From contig JAJTAY010000034.1 in NCBI GenBank assembly GCA_021287165.1, positions 1 to 42,691 on the forward strand: 42,691 bases of DNA, given 5' to 3'. Below are positions 16,275-24,896 of this stretch, in pieces. A program made the position numbers and the translations under genes. Below the pieces are notes generated by a model that was given only the letters and a program-made list of their open reading frames with translations, did not search any database and was not told where the DNA came from. Position 1 is the first letter of the stretch, and each line of letters begins with the position of its first letter. The stretch is from Bacteroidia bacterium (GTDB lineage Bacteria; Bacteroidota; Bacteroidia; Bacteroidales; F082).

Positions 16275-19200
16275 ATGAAAACAAGGCACATGAGTACTGG
16301 GGCAATTTGCTTCCTCCTCCTTCTGCTGATCAATGGTTCAAAACTATCCGGACAAAGCCGGGAGTATGGAATTTACACGGTTAATGTGCCGCCGGGCTGG
16401 ACTTTTAATCAGGAACAATCTCAATCAGGGCAGTTTGTTTTTAGCTTCAAATCGCCGGAAATTGTTTTGAAATTAAACAATAGTACGGAGGCTTGCGCCG
16501 ATGTGGCTACCTACAATAAGCTCATCCTGTCAAAAGTTCAGGAAGCAAACCGAAAACAGGAAATTGTTGAGCAGCGCAAGCCAAGCTTTCCTTGCCAGAT
16601 TTTGGGGCAAAAAAGCTGTCACATGATGGTGCTCAAATCGAAAGAGGACGAGCGCAGGCGTATTGTTTTAAATGTCAAGGCCGGCGACCTGCTTTATCAA
16701 TTCGAGGTAACTGGCAATATTACAACTGCAGAGGTGCCTGCTGATGCGCTTCAATTTCTGAGTAATGTTGGGCTGAGGGACGGTAGCTTCACCCCTGCAG
16801 CAAGCCTGGCATCCGGCAAAACCACCACGGAAAGCCCATCCGACACCAAGGTTGGTGAAGGCAATGTGCGCAACACCCGCGACGAATCGCTTTCGGGCTA
16901 CTCAAAAGTGAAAGCAGCTACGGACACCCAAAAGATTGGCCCGCAAACCTCAATTTCCGGCATGACCTCCGCTTCGGGCGGTGCTGTGTCCCTCGATCTG
17001 GTAGCTGCTGAAAAAGCCGCCAAAATACCCGATGACGACGAGATGCCCTATGTCGTTAATCCTGTTGGCACGCCGCAGGCCATTGCCAAAGACGCCGGCT
17101 GGGCTTTAAGTCTGGCTAAAAATCCCGGCTTGCTTATCGATGCGCTCGATGGCGGCCGGCCGGGCGGAGATGTAAGCGCACTCATGGCACTGCTTCGACA
17201 GGCCCAGGGACCATTTGATGAACAGGAAGAAAATGCGATGATGAGTCAATACGCAGCACATGCGGCTTCCGGCTCGCCAAAGGCAAAAAAAGCCATTCGC
17301 TCACAAAGCGAATTGCTGCTGCAGGCCATGATTCACCGTCAGCTGATGATGCAGGCGGCCTGGGAATACGATTTTGCGATGTCGCAGATGCAGGTGGCCG
17401 AAGCCATGCAGGATGAGGATGAGATGCAGATTGCGCAAATGCTGGCACAGGTGCAGCAAATGATCGTGCAGGACCAGCAATCAGCCATCGAACAAGTGGC
17501 AAAAAAGAGTGAGGCGAGCCCAAAGGTCCCGACTGCAGCAGAGGTGACTGATGAGCAAAGGCAGGCCATCGAAACCGCAGAACGTGCAGCAGTAACCGTC
17601 AATGCTGCCGGATTGGCCGATAACAAGGGCGGCGCGACTTCCTCATCGGATAAAAATGCCGCAGACAACGACGCGGCCATGGTTGCACGATACCATGCCT
17701 TACGTCAGGAACACCGCATGTTGGTCGAAAGCATGGGCCAGGGCTCAGCCGAGGCAACGGCCGTTTACCGAGAGGCTATGGAAATCAGGAAAGCGCTGGA
17801 AGCAAAAGGTATTGATGTTTTCAATTATAAAAGTCCTGCAGATCAGAGTGCAGGCAACACAACACCGGTAAAAGAGGAACCCTATTTTGTTCCATCGAAG
17901 CCCGATCCGCGGCTTAGTCCGGAACAGAACGAAGCCATTGCCGAACATGAGCAAAATATTAACTCCGCCATAAAGGCGCTTAATGGTTTCAGGCGCGAAA
18001 TGGCCGCAGCCAAAACGCCGGAGCAAAGAGAAGAGCTCAGGCTGGCAGCACTGCACATGGAGCAAAACATACACGACAGCAAAGACCTCATCGAGTCAAT
18101 ACGCACAGGCACCATCCTAAAAACCAGAGGGCCATGGGACGAACACTCGGCCGTTGTGCTTGCCGAAACTTCACGCAAGCTAAGGGAAGATTTTCAACGT
18201 GCCAGCCAGATGCAGGCTTCCTATGCCAGAATGCTCAACCTGCTCAACAAGCATAATCCGCAGGAGGCCGCCAAATTCAGGGATCAGATGGCCAATAACG
18301 TCATCAAAGGCATCTACGACCCGGGTGGTTTCGAAAAAGCCCAGCAGGCAATTAATGCCCTTTATGCGGTTACGAAAACTGAGGCGGTAAATGAGCAGCG
18401 AAAACTCGAGGCCCAGCAGGAAAAATCGTTCGAAAGGCTCGAAATGGTTGAGCGTCATCTTCGTTATGCCGAGACCATTAAATCGGGTTGCGACAAGGCC
18501 ATTTTTGTGGGAACATTGTTTACCGGCATGGCCCCGGGCATTCTGTTATCTATGGCTTATGAAGGCGCAACTACCGCTGCAGAGAAAGGTCCCGAACAAG
18601 CCATAAAAAATATGGCCTGGCAGGGCGCCACCACCCTTGCTATGATGGGCGTTATGAAAGCCGGTAGCTGGGGCATCAATAAATTGTTGAATCCCAAAGT
18701 TGCCCAAAGTGAGATCAACACCTTTAAAAATGTGCTCGAAAACCACAGGCTGGCGCAGGAAACAGAGTGGAATCAGGCACTCGTCAATCAGCTCAAGGAT
18801 AAAGTAAATGCTTTTAACAAAGTTAAGGCACAAGGCGGCAAAGGCTATCTGGAGGCGCGAAAAGCACTCGACGAGGCTGTTTCGGCATGCAACAGCAGCA
18901 GTCTGGCCAAGCGCATTATGAAGAATGAACTTACGATGCTTGAGAATCAAATAAAATCGGGTGCCACGCGCGACTATTCAAAACTCAGGGAATGCCTCTC
19001 TTACCAGAAAACCTTTGAGAACAGGCTTCAAAAAAGCATCTATCCCCGCACCGACGCCGAAATGATCAGCAAATTGCGATCGCAGGGCTACAACGTGGAG
19101 CGAAGCTGGTTTCAGGAGTTTCGCAACGCTACCAGCCGGGGTGTTGACGCCGATCGCGACCTGGGACTGATTGCACAGTTCGAGCGAAATGTGACGAAAA

Positions 19201-19757
19201 ACGGTCAGCCCGTTTCCATGTCACAGTTCATGGACGAAGCCCAAAAAGCCTACAATACCAGTTATAAAACCATCACCGGACACAGCGCCAAACTTGCCGA
19301 TCAAAACCTGACTACAAGTGCACACAGCGAATCTTTTCCGGTAAGTTGGTTACAGAAAAAAATGGAAGGGCCATACACCACCCTCGACCCACCCGTTAGC
19401 CCGCAGGATTTTCAGAAAGCAGGCAATGCCATTTACAATAAAGTGCAAAATGCGCTCAGCGGCCCCGATCCGGCCTTTGTAAATATGAAAAAAGCCTGTG
19501 CAAGTCTTAGCAAAGACCTTAAAACCAAAGTGTTTCAGCGGCTGCAAACGCCACCTCCGGGAACCGGACTTACGCCTACCGCACGACAGGCTGCCCTCGA
19601 ACATTGGTCGCAGGTGCAAAAAACCCTTGACGATTTTGCAAGCGACAGGAGCGACCCGTTTACAACCATGAAGAAACTTCAGGAACTCACCGGATCGACG
19701 AGCATAAGCGAAAACGCCAGAAAACTCAAAGACCTGCTCAACAAACTTGGCGGTTAA
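16275..19757 (+). CDS. Large secreted protein of unknown function (1160 residues)
   Basis: A signal peptide (hydrophobic core LLLLLINGSKLSGQ, cut near residue 26) exports the protein. Residues about 28-170 look like a compact PsbP/DcrB-like domain (VPPGWTF start, two Cys pairs). A linker follows, then a Met/Gln/Ala-rich helical stretch (about 346-402) and long coiled-coil segments. Two weakly hydrophobic helices (about 738-765 and 780-805) resemble the membrane-inserting part of large effector proteins. A more globular C-terminal third contains the block SRGVDADRDLGL (about 953-964) and ends in short helices. No sorting domain, peptidase motif or repeat array is seen. The overall plan recalls a multi-domain surface protein or polymorphic toxin, but that is speculation. 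No promoter or terminator was identified with confidence. Confidence 0.8.
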   Translation: MKTRHMSTGAICFLLLLLINGSKLSGQSREYGIYTVNVPPGWTFNQEQSQSGQFVFSFKSPEIVLKLNNSTEACADVATYNKLILSKVQEANRKQEIVEQRKPSFPCQILGQKSCHMMVLKSKEDERRRIVLNVKAGDLLYQFEVTGNITTAEVPADALQFLSNVGLRDGSFTPAASLASGKTTTESPSDTKVGEGNVRNTRDESLSGYSKVKAATDTQKIGPQTSISGMTSASGGAVSLDLVAAEKAAKIPDDDEMPYVVNPVGTPQAIAKDAGWALSLAKNPGLLIDALDGGRPGGDVSALMALLRQAQGPFDEQEENAMMSQYAAHAASGSPKAKKAIRSQSELLLQAMIHRQLMMQAAWEYDFAMSQMQVAEAMQDEDEMQIAQMLAQVQQMIVQDQQSAIEQVAKKSEASPKVPTAAEVTDEQRQAIETAERAAVTVNAAGLADNKGGATSSSDKNAADNDAAMVARYHALRQEHRMLVESMGQGSAEATAVYREAMEIRKALEAKGIDVFNYKSPADQSAGNTTPVKEEPYFVPSKPDPRLSPEQNEAIAEHEQNINSAIKALNGFRREMAAAKTPEQREELRLAALHMEQNIHDSKDLIESIRTGTILKTRGPWDEHSAVVLAETSRKLREDFQRASQMQASYARMLNLLNKHNPQEAAKFRDQMANNVIKGIYDPGGFEKAQQAINALYAVTKTEAVNEQRKLEAQQEKSFERLEMVERHLRYAETIKSGCDKAIFVGTLFTGMAPGILLSMAYEGATTAAEKGPEQAIKNMAWQGATTLAMMGVMKAGSWGINKLLNPKVAQSEINTFKNVLENHRLAQETEWNQALVNQLKDKVNAFNKVKAQGGKGYLEARKALDEAVSACNSSSLAKRIMKNELTMLENQIKSGATRDYSKLRECLSYQKTFENRLQKSIYPRTDAEMISKLRSQGYNVERSWFQEFRNATSRGVDADRDLGLIAQFERNVTKNGQPVSMSQFMDEAQKAYNTSYKTITGHSAKLADQNLTTSAHSESFPVSWLQKKMEGPYTTLDPPVSPQDFQKAGNAIYNKVQNALSGPDPAFVNMKKACASLSKDLKTKVFQRLQTPPPGTGLTPTARQAALEHWSQVQKTLDDFASDRSDPFTTMKKLQELTGSTSISENARKLKDLLNKLGG

Positions 19758-19867
19758 TACTTTGCTTATACCTACCAGCGCTGCCAAATCAAATTCGCTT
19801 AATGAAACAGCAATAATGTTAATGTGGTTGAACTCTGATGATTAAAGCATATAGTACCAAATTAAAA

Positions 19868-19902
19868 AGCGAACCCTGCCTCATGACACGGCAGGGTTCG
19901 CT
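19868..19902 (-). terminator. Terminator of the minus-strand envelope operon
   Basis: A perfect 13-bp stem (AGCGAACCCTGCC at 19868-19880 paired with 19890-19902) encloses a 9-base loop. On the minus strand it is followed by TTTTTAATTT (forward 19859-19868), a typical terminator T-tract. The plus-strand side has none. It lies 32 bp after the last stop of the four-gene operon. Confidence 0.85.
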
Positions 19903-19934
19903 GTTAATGGAATGTTTCATGGAGCTTGCTTCTA

Positions 19935-20900
19935 TCAGAAAACCCACAACAGGTTTTGATAGGTAATTACAGGCTGCTGATTTTCGCCCCATGCCACGCC
20001 AATATCCCTGAAGGCGCGGATGCGCAACGCCTCGAGCTTGACTTCGTTTTCGAATTGCTTGACAAAAAAGTCCCAGTCGCGTTTTTCGTCTTTCTGCACC
20101 TTGGCTGCCATTTGTTTAATAATCCCCTGGGCATCATTGTAACACCTCGAATCAGGGTCGATCTGACATAGGATTGACCCTGCCTTAAGCGCACCGTTCG
20201 AGTTTGGCTCGGCAGCCCATAGATAGGAAGCTGCAGAAATCATCATCTTGCAGTCATGGTCGATGAAATCCTGATAAATTGGGCCAATTTCTTGCAGCGT
20301 GCGCATATAGCAGTCTTTGCTCACCTCAGGCACGCCAGAAAGTGTGGAAAGCGCTTCCCTGAACTGGTTCTGGGTGGCCAGAGACTTGGCACGTGCTATA
20401 ACAAAATCGCATCGTGCGTTATAGTATTCTATGATTTTGCGCTTACCGTCGTCGAGAAACTTTTTCACGTTCTGATTCTTCAGATTGATGGGCCTGAGGG
20501 CATTGGTATAGGCCTTGTTTTCGTTGGCGCCTGCGCCTTTGGTTGTGAAAGAGGTTGAGCTGAGAATGTTTTTATCCACATAATCAACCAGATAAAGAAA
20601 TACCTGAAACGAATAAGTTTGCATGGTCGGGGCCGAGGAAACAACATCCTTGCTCAGCACCTCCATTTTGGCCGTTACGCAGAATCGCGGACTAACGCCC
20701 TTTCCTCCCATGCCGTATTCGGTAACTGCTTCGATGAGTTTGCTCTCGAGCAGACTACGGGCAAACTCCGGTATTTTCGAAACCTGTTCGGGAATAATCA
20801 CGTCCAGGGCAATACGATCGATATCGCCCGCTTCGCCCAGATCGTTTTGTGCAAATCCAATCAGTGGCAGTAAGAATATGATAATCAATAGTTTTTTCAT
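19935..20900 (-). CDS. Periplasmic protein of unknown function, fourth gene of the envelope operon
   Basis: A 321-residue protein with a cleavable signal peptide ending GFAQ (near 18) and no lipobox. The first half reads as an alpha/beta domain: strands with SPRFCVTAKMEV, then YSFQVFLYLVDYVDK and NENKAYTNALRPINLKNQNV. The second half is all-helical and TPR-like (CDFVIARAKSLATQNQFREALSTLSGVPE, then a second paired helix). The first-half pattern resembles CsgG/TolB/LPP20-type envelope proteins, in which a short periplasmic domain reports on many paralogues. This is a fold-level impression, not a family match. It follows the third operon gene by 11 bp and precedes the operon terminator. Confidence 0.75.
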   Translation of the reverse strand: MKKLLIIIFLLPLIGFAQNDLGEAGDIDRIALDVIIPEQVSKIPEFARSLLESKLIEAVTEYGMGGKGVSPRFCVTAKMEVLSKDVVSSAPTMQTYSFQVFLYLVDYVDKNILSSTSFTTKGAGANENKAYTNALRPINLKNQNVKKFLDDGKRKIIEYYNARCDFVIARAKSLATQNQFREALSTLSGVPEVSKDCYMRTLQEIGPIYQDFIDHDCKMMISAASYLWAAEPNSNGALKAGSILCQIDPDSRCYNDAQGIIKQMAAKVQKDEKRDWDFFVKQFENEVKLEALRIRAFRDIGVAWGENQQPVITYQNLLWVF

Positions 20901-20911
20901 GACGTTTCGGA

Positions 20912-21865
20912 TTATTTTTCACCAATGATAAGCCATATCTCCCCAAGGCCTCTTGTATGGATTTTCACATCCTGACTAAAAGGCGGTCGGGTGAGTATCG
21001 TGCGCAGATCACGAACCCAGCGTCGGGTATCCATGGCACGTTGTCGTTCGTCGTAAAGCGGAATACGCACCTGTTCGAAGCGGATAACGTTTTGCGTATA
21101 GGTGCCTGTGCTGAAGCGGCCTTTAATGGTGTTGTCGGCCACCCAGTCTTCAATGATTTCGCCCAGTTCAAGGTTTCTGCCGTTGTAGTTGAATACTTCC
21201 TCCAGATCGATAGGCGAGGAATCCCAAACCCTCACCTGAAAGACGATTTCGCGGCCGTTCTCGAAAAGATCGTTGAAATGGGCCTGCAACCTGGTGTTGA
21301 AATCGTCGATATGCGAAAGCACAGCTTCTTCAAGCAGCACTGGGGTTAGGGTAGAAAGCGAAGGAGAGCCCGTGCCCTGAGCGCCGGCTATTTGTTTGTT
21401 TGTGTAGGCATCAAAACCCTGAAGCATGAAAGTAATGGAGCGCTGTGGGCCAATCTTATTCACTACATAGGTTAGCTGTATGATGATGTCGGCATTGGCT
21501 GCCCGCTGCAACATGTCGATAGGGTTTTCGGCAAGATTGGCACCTGATTTTGAAGTAAGTGCAGAAATCTCAGCGCTTTCCTGTTCCATGTTCTTGAGAG
21601 CAGTTTCCAGATTCACCAGAGGGAAGCCCCTGTCGGCCATCATGGTATTGATTTTCGAGATGGTCATCAACAGGTCGGTTTCGTTCTGAATGGCGGTTTT
21701 ATAATCGGGCAGCGTCTTCAAGGTGCCCATTTCGTCATAAACCATGGTATAGCCATTCTTGATGCACCAATTGTCGGACGGAACAACCATGATGGTGGGT
21801 TTCTTGGCTTGTCCGAAAGCAAGGGCAGGGAGTAATATAATTAGCAGTAATAGTTTGGTTTTCAT
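20912..21865 (-). CDS. Periplasmic DUF6175-like protein, third gene of the envelope operon
   Basis: A 317-residue protein with a signal peptide ending LAFGQ (near 19). The mature part starts KKPTIMVVPSDNWCIKNGY. The strand-plus-Cys opening and the later ADIIIQLTYVVNKIGPQRSITFMLQGFDAYTNKQIA are what I remember of DUF6175, a Bacteroidota family of unknown function. The layout (PTIMVVPS strand, helix with DRGFPLVNLE, strand ADIIIQLTY, strand FDAYTNKQIAGAQGTG) is that of CsgG/LpoB/TolB-N-like domains, which act in outer-membrane assemblies. The C-terminal 100 residues are extra: a VWDSSPIDLEEV hairpin, then basic helices. It lies 12 bp after the second gene and 11 bp before the fourth. Confidence 0.75.
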   Translation of the reverse strand: MKTKLLLLIILLPALAFGQAKKPTIMVVPSDNWCIKNGYTMVYDEMGTLKTLPDYKTAIQNETDLLMTISKINTMMADRGFPLVNLETALKNMEQESAEISALTSKSGANLAENPIDMLQRAANADIIIQLTYVVNKIGPQRSITFMLQGFDAYTNKQIAGAQGTGSPSLSTLTPVLLEEAVLSHIDDFNTRLQAHFNDLFENGREIVFQVRVWDSSPIDLEEVFNYNGRNLELGEIIEDWVADNTIKGRFSTGTYTQNVIRFEQVRIPLYDERQRAMDTRRWVRDLRTILTRPPFSQDVKIHTRGLGEIWLIIGEK

Positions 21866-21877
21866 GGTATTGTGTTT

Positions 21878-22381
21878 TTAAAATCCTTGTCCAAGTTTGG
21901 GGATAATTCCTGCCGCTTCGAGCTCGCTGCGCAACTGGGCATGCAGCACCGATACGACCATGCCCACCTTGTACGATTTGTTGCTAATCTTAATACGGTC
22001 GATGCTGCCGTCGCCGGCCTGGTTCACAAACCGCAGGTAAGCCCCACCATTGCTGAAAAAGTTGTTGAAATACTCGGCATGCTGCACCTCGGCGCCGGGT
22101 TTTGTAACCAGTGGACTCATCATGCAGCCGGGAAGGCCGGTTCGTACACCTCTGAAGATTACGGCATGAACCGCATTCTTGCGTGCCTGAACCATGGCAT
22201 TATCCGGCGAGGTGCCAAATGACCACACTTTAACGAGCTGGGTGCCATCGACACCCACGCCCATGCATTCAACCTCGTAGTTGCCAATCACATAGCCGGC
22301 GGCCTGACGTTGTTTTTTAGTCTGTGCTGTGGCAGTAAATGCTATTAAGCAAACCACAGCAAAAAGAAATAGTTTTTTCAT
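21878..22381 (-). CDS. Small periplasmic protein (LPP20-like pattern), second gene of the envelope operon
   Basis: A 167-residue protein with a signal peptide ending TATAQ (near 20). The mature domain begins GYVIGNYEVECMGVGVDGTQLVKVWSFG and continues SPDNAMVQARKNAVHAVIFRG. A strand pair followed by a helix with an Ala-x-x-x-Ala-Arg-x-x-Ala-Val pattern is the signature arrangement of LPP20/FlgT-like domains, often found beside CsgG-like proteins. The second half (GAYLRFVNQAGDG..., YKVGMVVSVLHAQLRSELE) repeats the strand-rich layout. No family assignment is certain. It sits between the barrel-type first gene (27 bp gap) and the DUF6175-like third gene (12 bp gap). Confidence 0.75.
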   Translation of the reverse strand: MKKLFLFAVVCLIAFTATAQTKKQRQAAGYVIGNYEVECMGVGVDGTQLVKVWSFGTSPDNAMVQARKNAVHAVIFRGVRTGLPGCMMSPLVTKPGAEVQHAEYFNNFFSNGGAYLRFVNQAGDGSIDRIKISNKSYKVGMVVSVLHAQLRSELEAAGIIPKLGQGF

Positions 22382-22408
22382 ATCGGTATAGTGTTGAATT
22401 TTAAAGCC

Positions 22409-24106
22409 TTAAAACATTATTCGTAAGCCTACCCCAAAACCGGCACCAGTTCTTTCGGCAAATTCGTCCTTGAATTTCACTTTCGAAGGCTCGCTATCCT
22501 TGGTGAGGTAATAGGCTGCCGACACCGGTAAACAGTATTGCAAAGCCGGCATAAGTTGCATGCGGTAGGTGATGTTCAGGCCAAGCCTGAGATCGAAAGC
22601 CAGATGCTGGCTCGTGTAGTAATACGCTGCGTCGCCCGTTGGTTGGGCCTGTTCGAAAAGATAACCGGCCGAAGGCTCAATAAACAAATTGCGCAGAAGG
22701 AATATCTCCTTACTCAATCCAAAGCCTCCGCGATAGAAAAGATAGTCGTCGGGGACATATTGAGGTTCGGCAGCTCCATAGTTGAGCGCGCCTTCTGCCC
22801 ACAATTTCCAGGCCGTCATGCCCCTGCGCAATTTACCTCCGCCAAACACTTCGTAAAGGATTGGCGAAATCATGACTTCCATCCTTGCAAAACCACCCCC
22901 AAGTCCACCGTCGGAGAAGCCGAACAACAGATTGAACCCGCTGCTGTTTTTTTGTTCGGCAAACATGCCCGCGGCATCGATTATTCCGCCTGCAACCTGA
23001 TAAAAATAGGATGGTTTCGTTTCTCCTGATGCAATATTGCGGTTGTCGGACACACTCATTGCCCTTATAACACCGCGGCGACTTTTGTACACATTGCCGT
23101 GACGATCCTGACGATTCTCGAAAACGAAATACCGCTGATCGAACTTCAACCCTTCCTTGCGGCCAATCTTGATAGCAATGGGCTTAACATCGTGCACCAT
23201 GGCCTTAACCCTGAATTCATCCTGCGCGCCCTCAAGCCTTAGGATCACATTGCTGAATCCGCTTTCGAGCATCGACCGCATTAGCTGCTCGGGAGTGCGC
23301 TGCTGCTTTGGCGCAAATTTTTGTCCAGGATTGAGCTGTGTGGCCGCGATTTCTTCCGTAAAAACACTCACCGACTTTAATTTAAAATTGTAATTGTCGA
23401 AGGCTTTTACACGCTGAGCCTTGTCCGGACTGTCCTCACTCACCCAGAGGTTTTCGAAAAAGTTGGTGGCTTCCATCTCATTAAAATCCAGCTTGAACAC
23501 ATAAGCGTTCATGGTGCCCATAAAACCGTTCATGATGCGCTGATCGGCGGGTGTGCTGTCGCGCTCATACATTTCTGCCATCGACATTAGTCTGGGAAAA
23601 TCGAGCACTACAAGATAAGTTCTGTCCACAAGCCCCATCCCAAGGTCCATCAAACCGGCGGAACCGCGCTTGCTGGCAGCAGCAATCAAAGCGGCATTGT
23701 CAGTTGCGTTGTAAAGCCCTCGTTCCGAGAGCAGTTCAACGCCGAAAGTGCCATCGGGCCTTCGCGAAAACCATTTTGCTACCATCCCATTGGCCACTTT
23801 CTTTTCATTTAAGTAGCGCTCGAGCGAGGCAGTTGCAAAGATCTTTTTTGTGGTATCGCGCATCATGATACCCCGCCGACCATCGGCCAGGGGCAACACT
23901 TTTTGCGATAGCTGGTGCTCGAAGAACTTATCCGGAATCCTCAGAGAATCAACCAGTTTTGTCAGTGGTTTTGCAGCATCGCCCGCATCGAGCATCATCA
24001 CGGTCAAGGCATTCCTGTTGTATTGGGGGGTTTGGGCCGGCAAAGTAAAGCTCAGTATCAGCAGCAGGCTGACATAAACCGGCCGGGAAAATAGCATCCG
24101 GTTCAT
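22409..24106 (-). CDS. Exported protein with periplasmic region and C-terminal beta-barrel, first gene of the envelope operon
   Basis: A 565-residue protein from the ATG at 24106. The frame extends to a TTG at 24145, which I reject because it precedes the signal peptide by 13 odd residues. The signal peptide ends LPAQ. Residues to about 385 form a soluble, mixed alpha/beta region. The last ~180 residues are alternating polar/aromatic strands (GFNLLFGFSDGGLGGGFARMEVMI, FIEPSAGYLF, HLAFDLRLGLNITYRM) and the chain ends in GVGLRIMF, with the terminal Phe required by the BAM machinery. It should therefore be an outer-membrane protein with a small barrel and a large periplasmic head. I recognise no named family. 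It heads a four-gene unit and is divergent from the 24321 gene. Confidence 0.78.
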   Translation of the reverse strand: MNRMLFSRPVYVSLLLILSFTLPAQTPQYNRNALTVMMLDAGDAAKPLTKLVDSLRIPDKFFEHQLSQKVLPLADGRRGIMMRDTTKKIFATASLERYLNEKKVANGMVAKWFSRRPDGTFGVELLSERGLYNATDNAALIAAASKRGSAGLMDLGMGLVDRTYLVVLDFPRLMSMAEMYERDSTPADQRIMNGFMGTMNAYVFKLDFNEMEATNFFENLWVSEDSPDKAQRVKAFDNYNFKLKSVSVFTEEIAATQLNPGQKFAPKQQRTPEQLMRSMLESGFSNVILRLEGAQDEFRVKAMVHDVKPIAIKIGRKEGLKFDQRYFVFENRQDRHGNVYKSRRGVIRAMSVSDNRNIASGETKPSYFYQVAGGIIDAAGMFAEQKNSSGFNLLFGFSDGGLGGGFARMEVMISPILYEVFGGGKLRRGMTAWKLWAEGALNYGAAEPQYVPDDYLFYRGGFGLSKEIFLLRNLFIEPSAGYLFEQAQPTGDAAYYYTSQHLAFDLRLGLNITYRMQLMPALQYCLPVSAAYYLTKDSEPSKVKFKDEFAERTGAGFGVGLRIMF

Positions 24107-24161
24107 CTCCAGTGGTTTTGGTTTGGAGAGTGAAGTTACAATCAAAAAGACGACATTAAAT

Positions 24162-24289
24162 CATCAAAAGCAAAAAATCGGCATAATTTGTACTAATTCT
24201 ACCTGTTTTAGGGATTTATGCGGTAAGATAATTTTGGTGTTTGCTAACGCAGCAGATTTATGTTAATATTTTTTGATTTGCTTTTGATG
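24162..24289. promoter_or_regulatory. 13-bp inverted repeat in the divergent control region
   Basis: CATCAAAAGCAAA at 24162-24174 and its exact complement TTTGCTTTTGATG at 24277-24289 frame the 196-bp region between the minus-strand envelope operon (start 24106) and the plus-strand gene (start 24321). A third partial copy, ATCAAAAAG, lies at 24141-24149. The two perfect copies are 102 bp apart, which fits a dimeric regulator or looping operator better than a hairpin. No exact TAnnTTTG box is present on either strand here. Confidence 0.5.
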
Positions 24290-24320
24290 TTCGCTAATTT
24301 TAATGACCCAATTCAAACCA

Positions 24321-24887
24321 ATGAAAACAAGAGTTCTAATGATGGCGCTGCTGCTGCTTATCCCATTTGCACAGCTCGAAGCCAAAAAGAAACCATCCTA
24401 CCGTAACGCTGATTACAAGGCCGGCAATTTTGTATTGCAAAATGGCAAGGTGTATTACGAAAAAGTGATTGTATCGGCCTTACCGCTGACGAAGTTTGCA
24501 GAAACACTGAGTTCGAAAAATGCGCCTCAGGCTGGACTGCAAGTTAAAAGCTCGGAAAAGGATGCCGTAAGAGGCGTTTTTATCCGAAAAACCTTCGATT
24601 GGGCATCAATGCCTTACAAGCCGAGAAAACTGCCTTTGATTGCCCGTTTGCCTATGAACGCCAATTTCGAGATGGTGGCGGTGGACAAGGGCTATAGGGT
24701 TAGGGTTTCGGACATATGGTTTTCAAACCAATTCAAGCCAACAGCCAATCAGCACCTAAAACTGGAAGATGCCGTGTTGAAGGGTGGCGGATTTAAGTTT
24801 ACAAAAAGCAAAAAAGCCATGCGCGGGCTGGAGATGCTCGATAAAGGCATCAGCGAAATCTTCGCCATGCCAGGTAATGGTTTCTAA
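24321..24887 (+). CDS. Small secreted protein of unknown function, divergent from the envelope operon
   Basis: A 188-residue protein from the ATG at 24321, preferred over the ATG at 24303 because MKTR begins a normal signal peptide (core VLMMALLLLIPFAQLEA). The mature part opens with basic residues, then GNFVLQNGKVYYEKVIVSALPLTKFAETL, a pattern reminiscent of DUF4468-type periplasmic domains. Later it has IARLPMNANFEMVAVDKGYRVRVSDIWF and the C-terminal LEMLDKGISEIFAM. The similarity is weak. Its start region shares the inverted repeat with the operon at 24106, so the two are probably co-regulated. It ends 9 bp before the convergent M14 peptidase gene. Confidence 0.7.
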   Translation: MKTRVLMMALLLLIPFAQLEAKKKPSYRNADYKAGNFVLQNGKVYYEKVIVSALPLTKFAETLSSKNAPQAGLQVKSSEKDAVRGVFIRKTFDWASMPYKPRKLPLIARLPMNANFEMVAVDKGYRVRVSDIWFSNQFKPTANQHLKLEDAVLKGGGFKFTKSKKAMRGLEMLDKGISEIFAMPGNGF

Positions 24888-24896
24888 ATCTAATCT

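Noticed and set aside
19868..19902. The large hairpin as a plus-strand terminator for the 1160-residue protein gene
   Set aside because: The plus-strand side lacks a T-tract, whereas the minus-strand side has one, so it serves the convergent operon.
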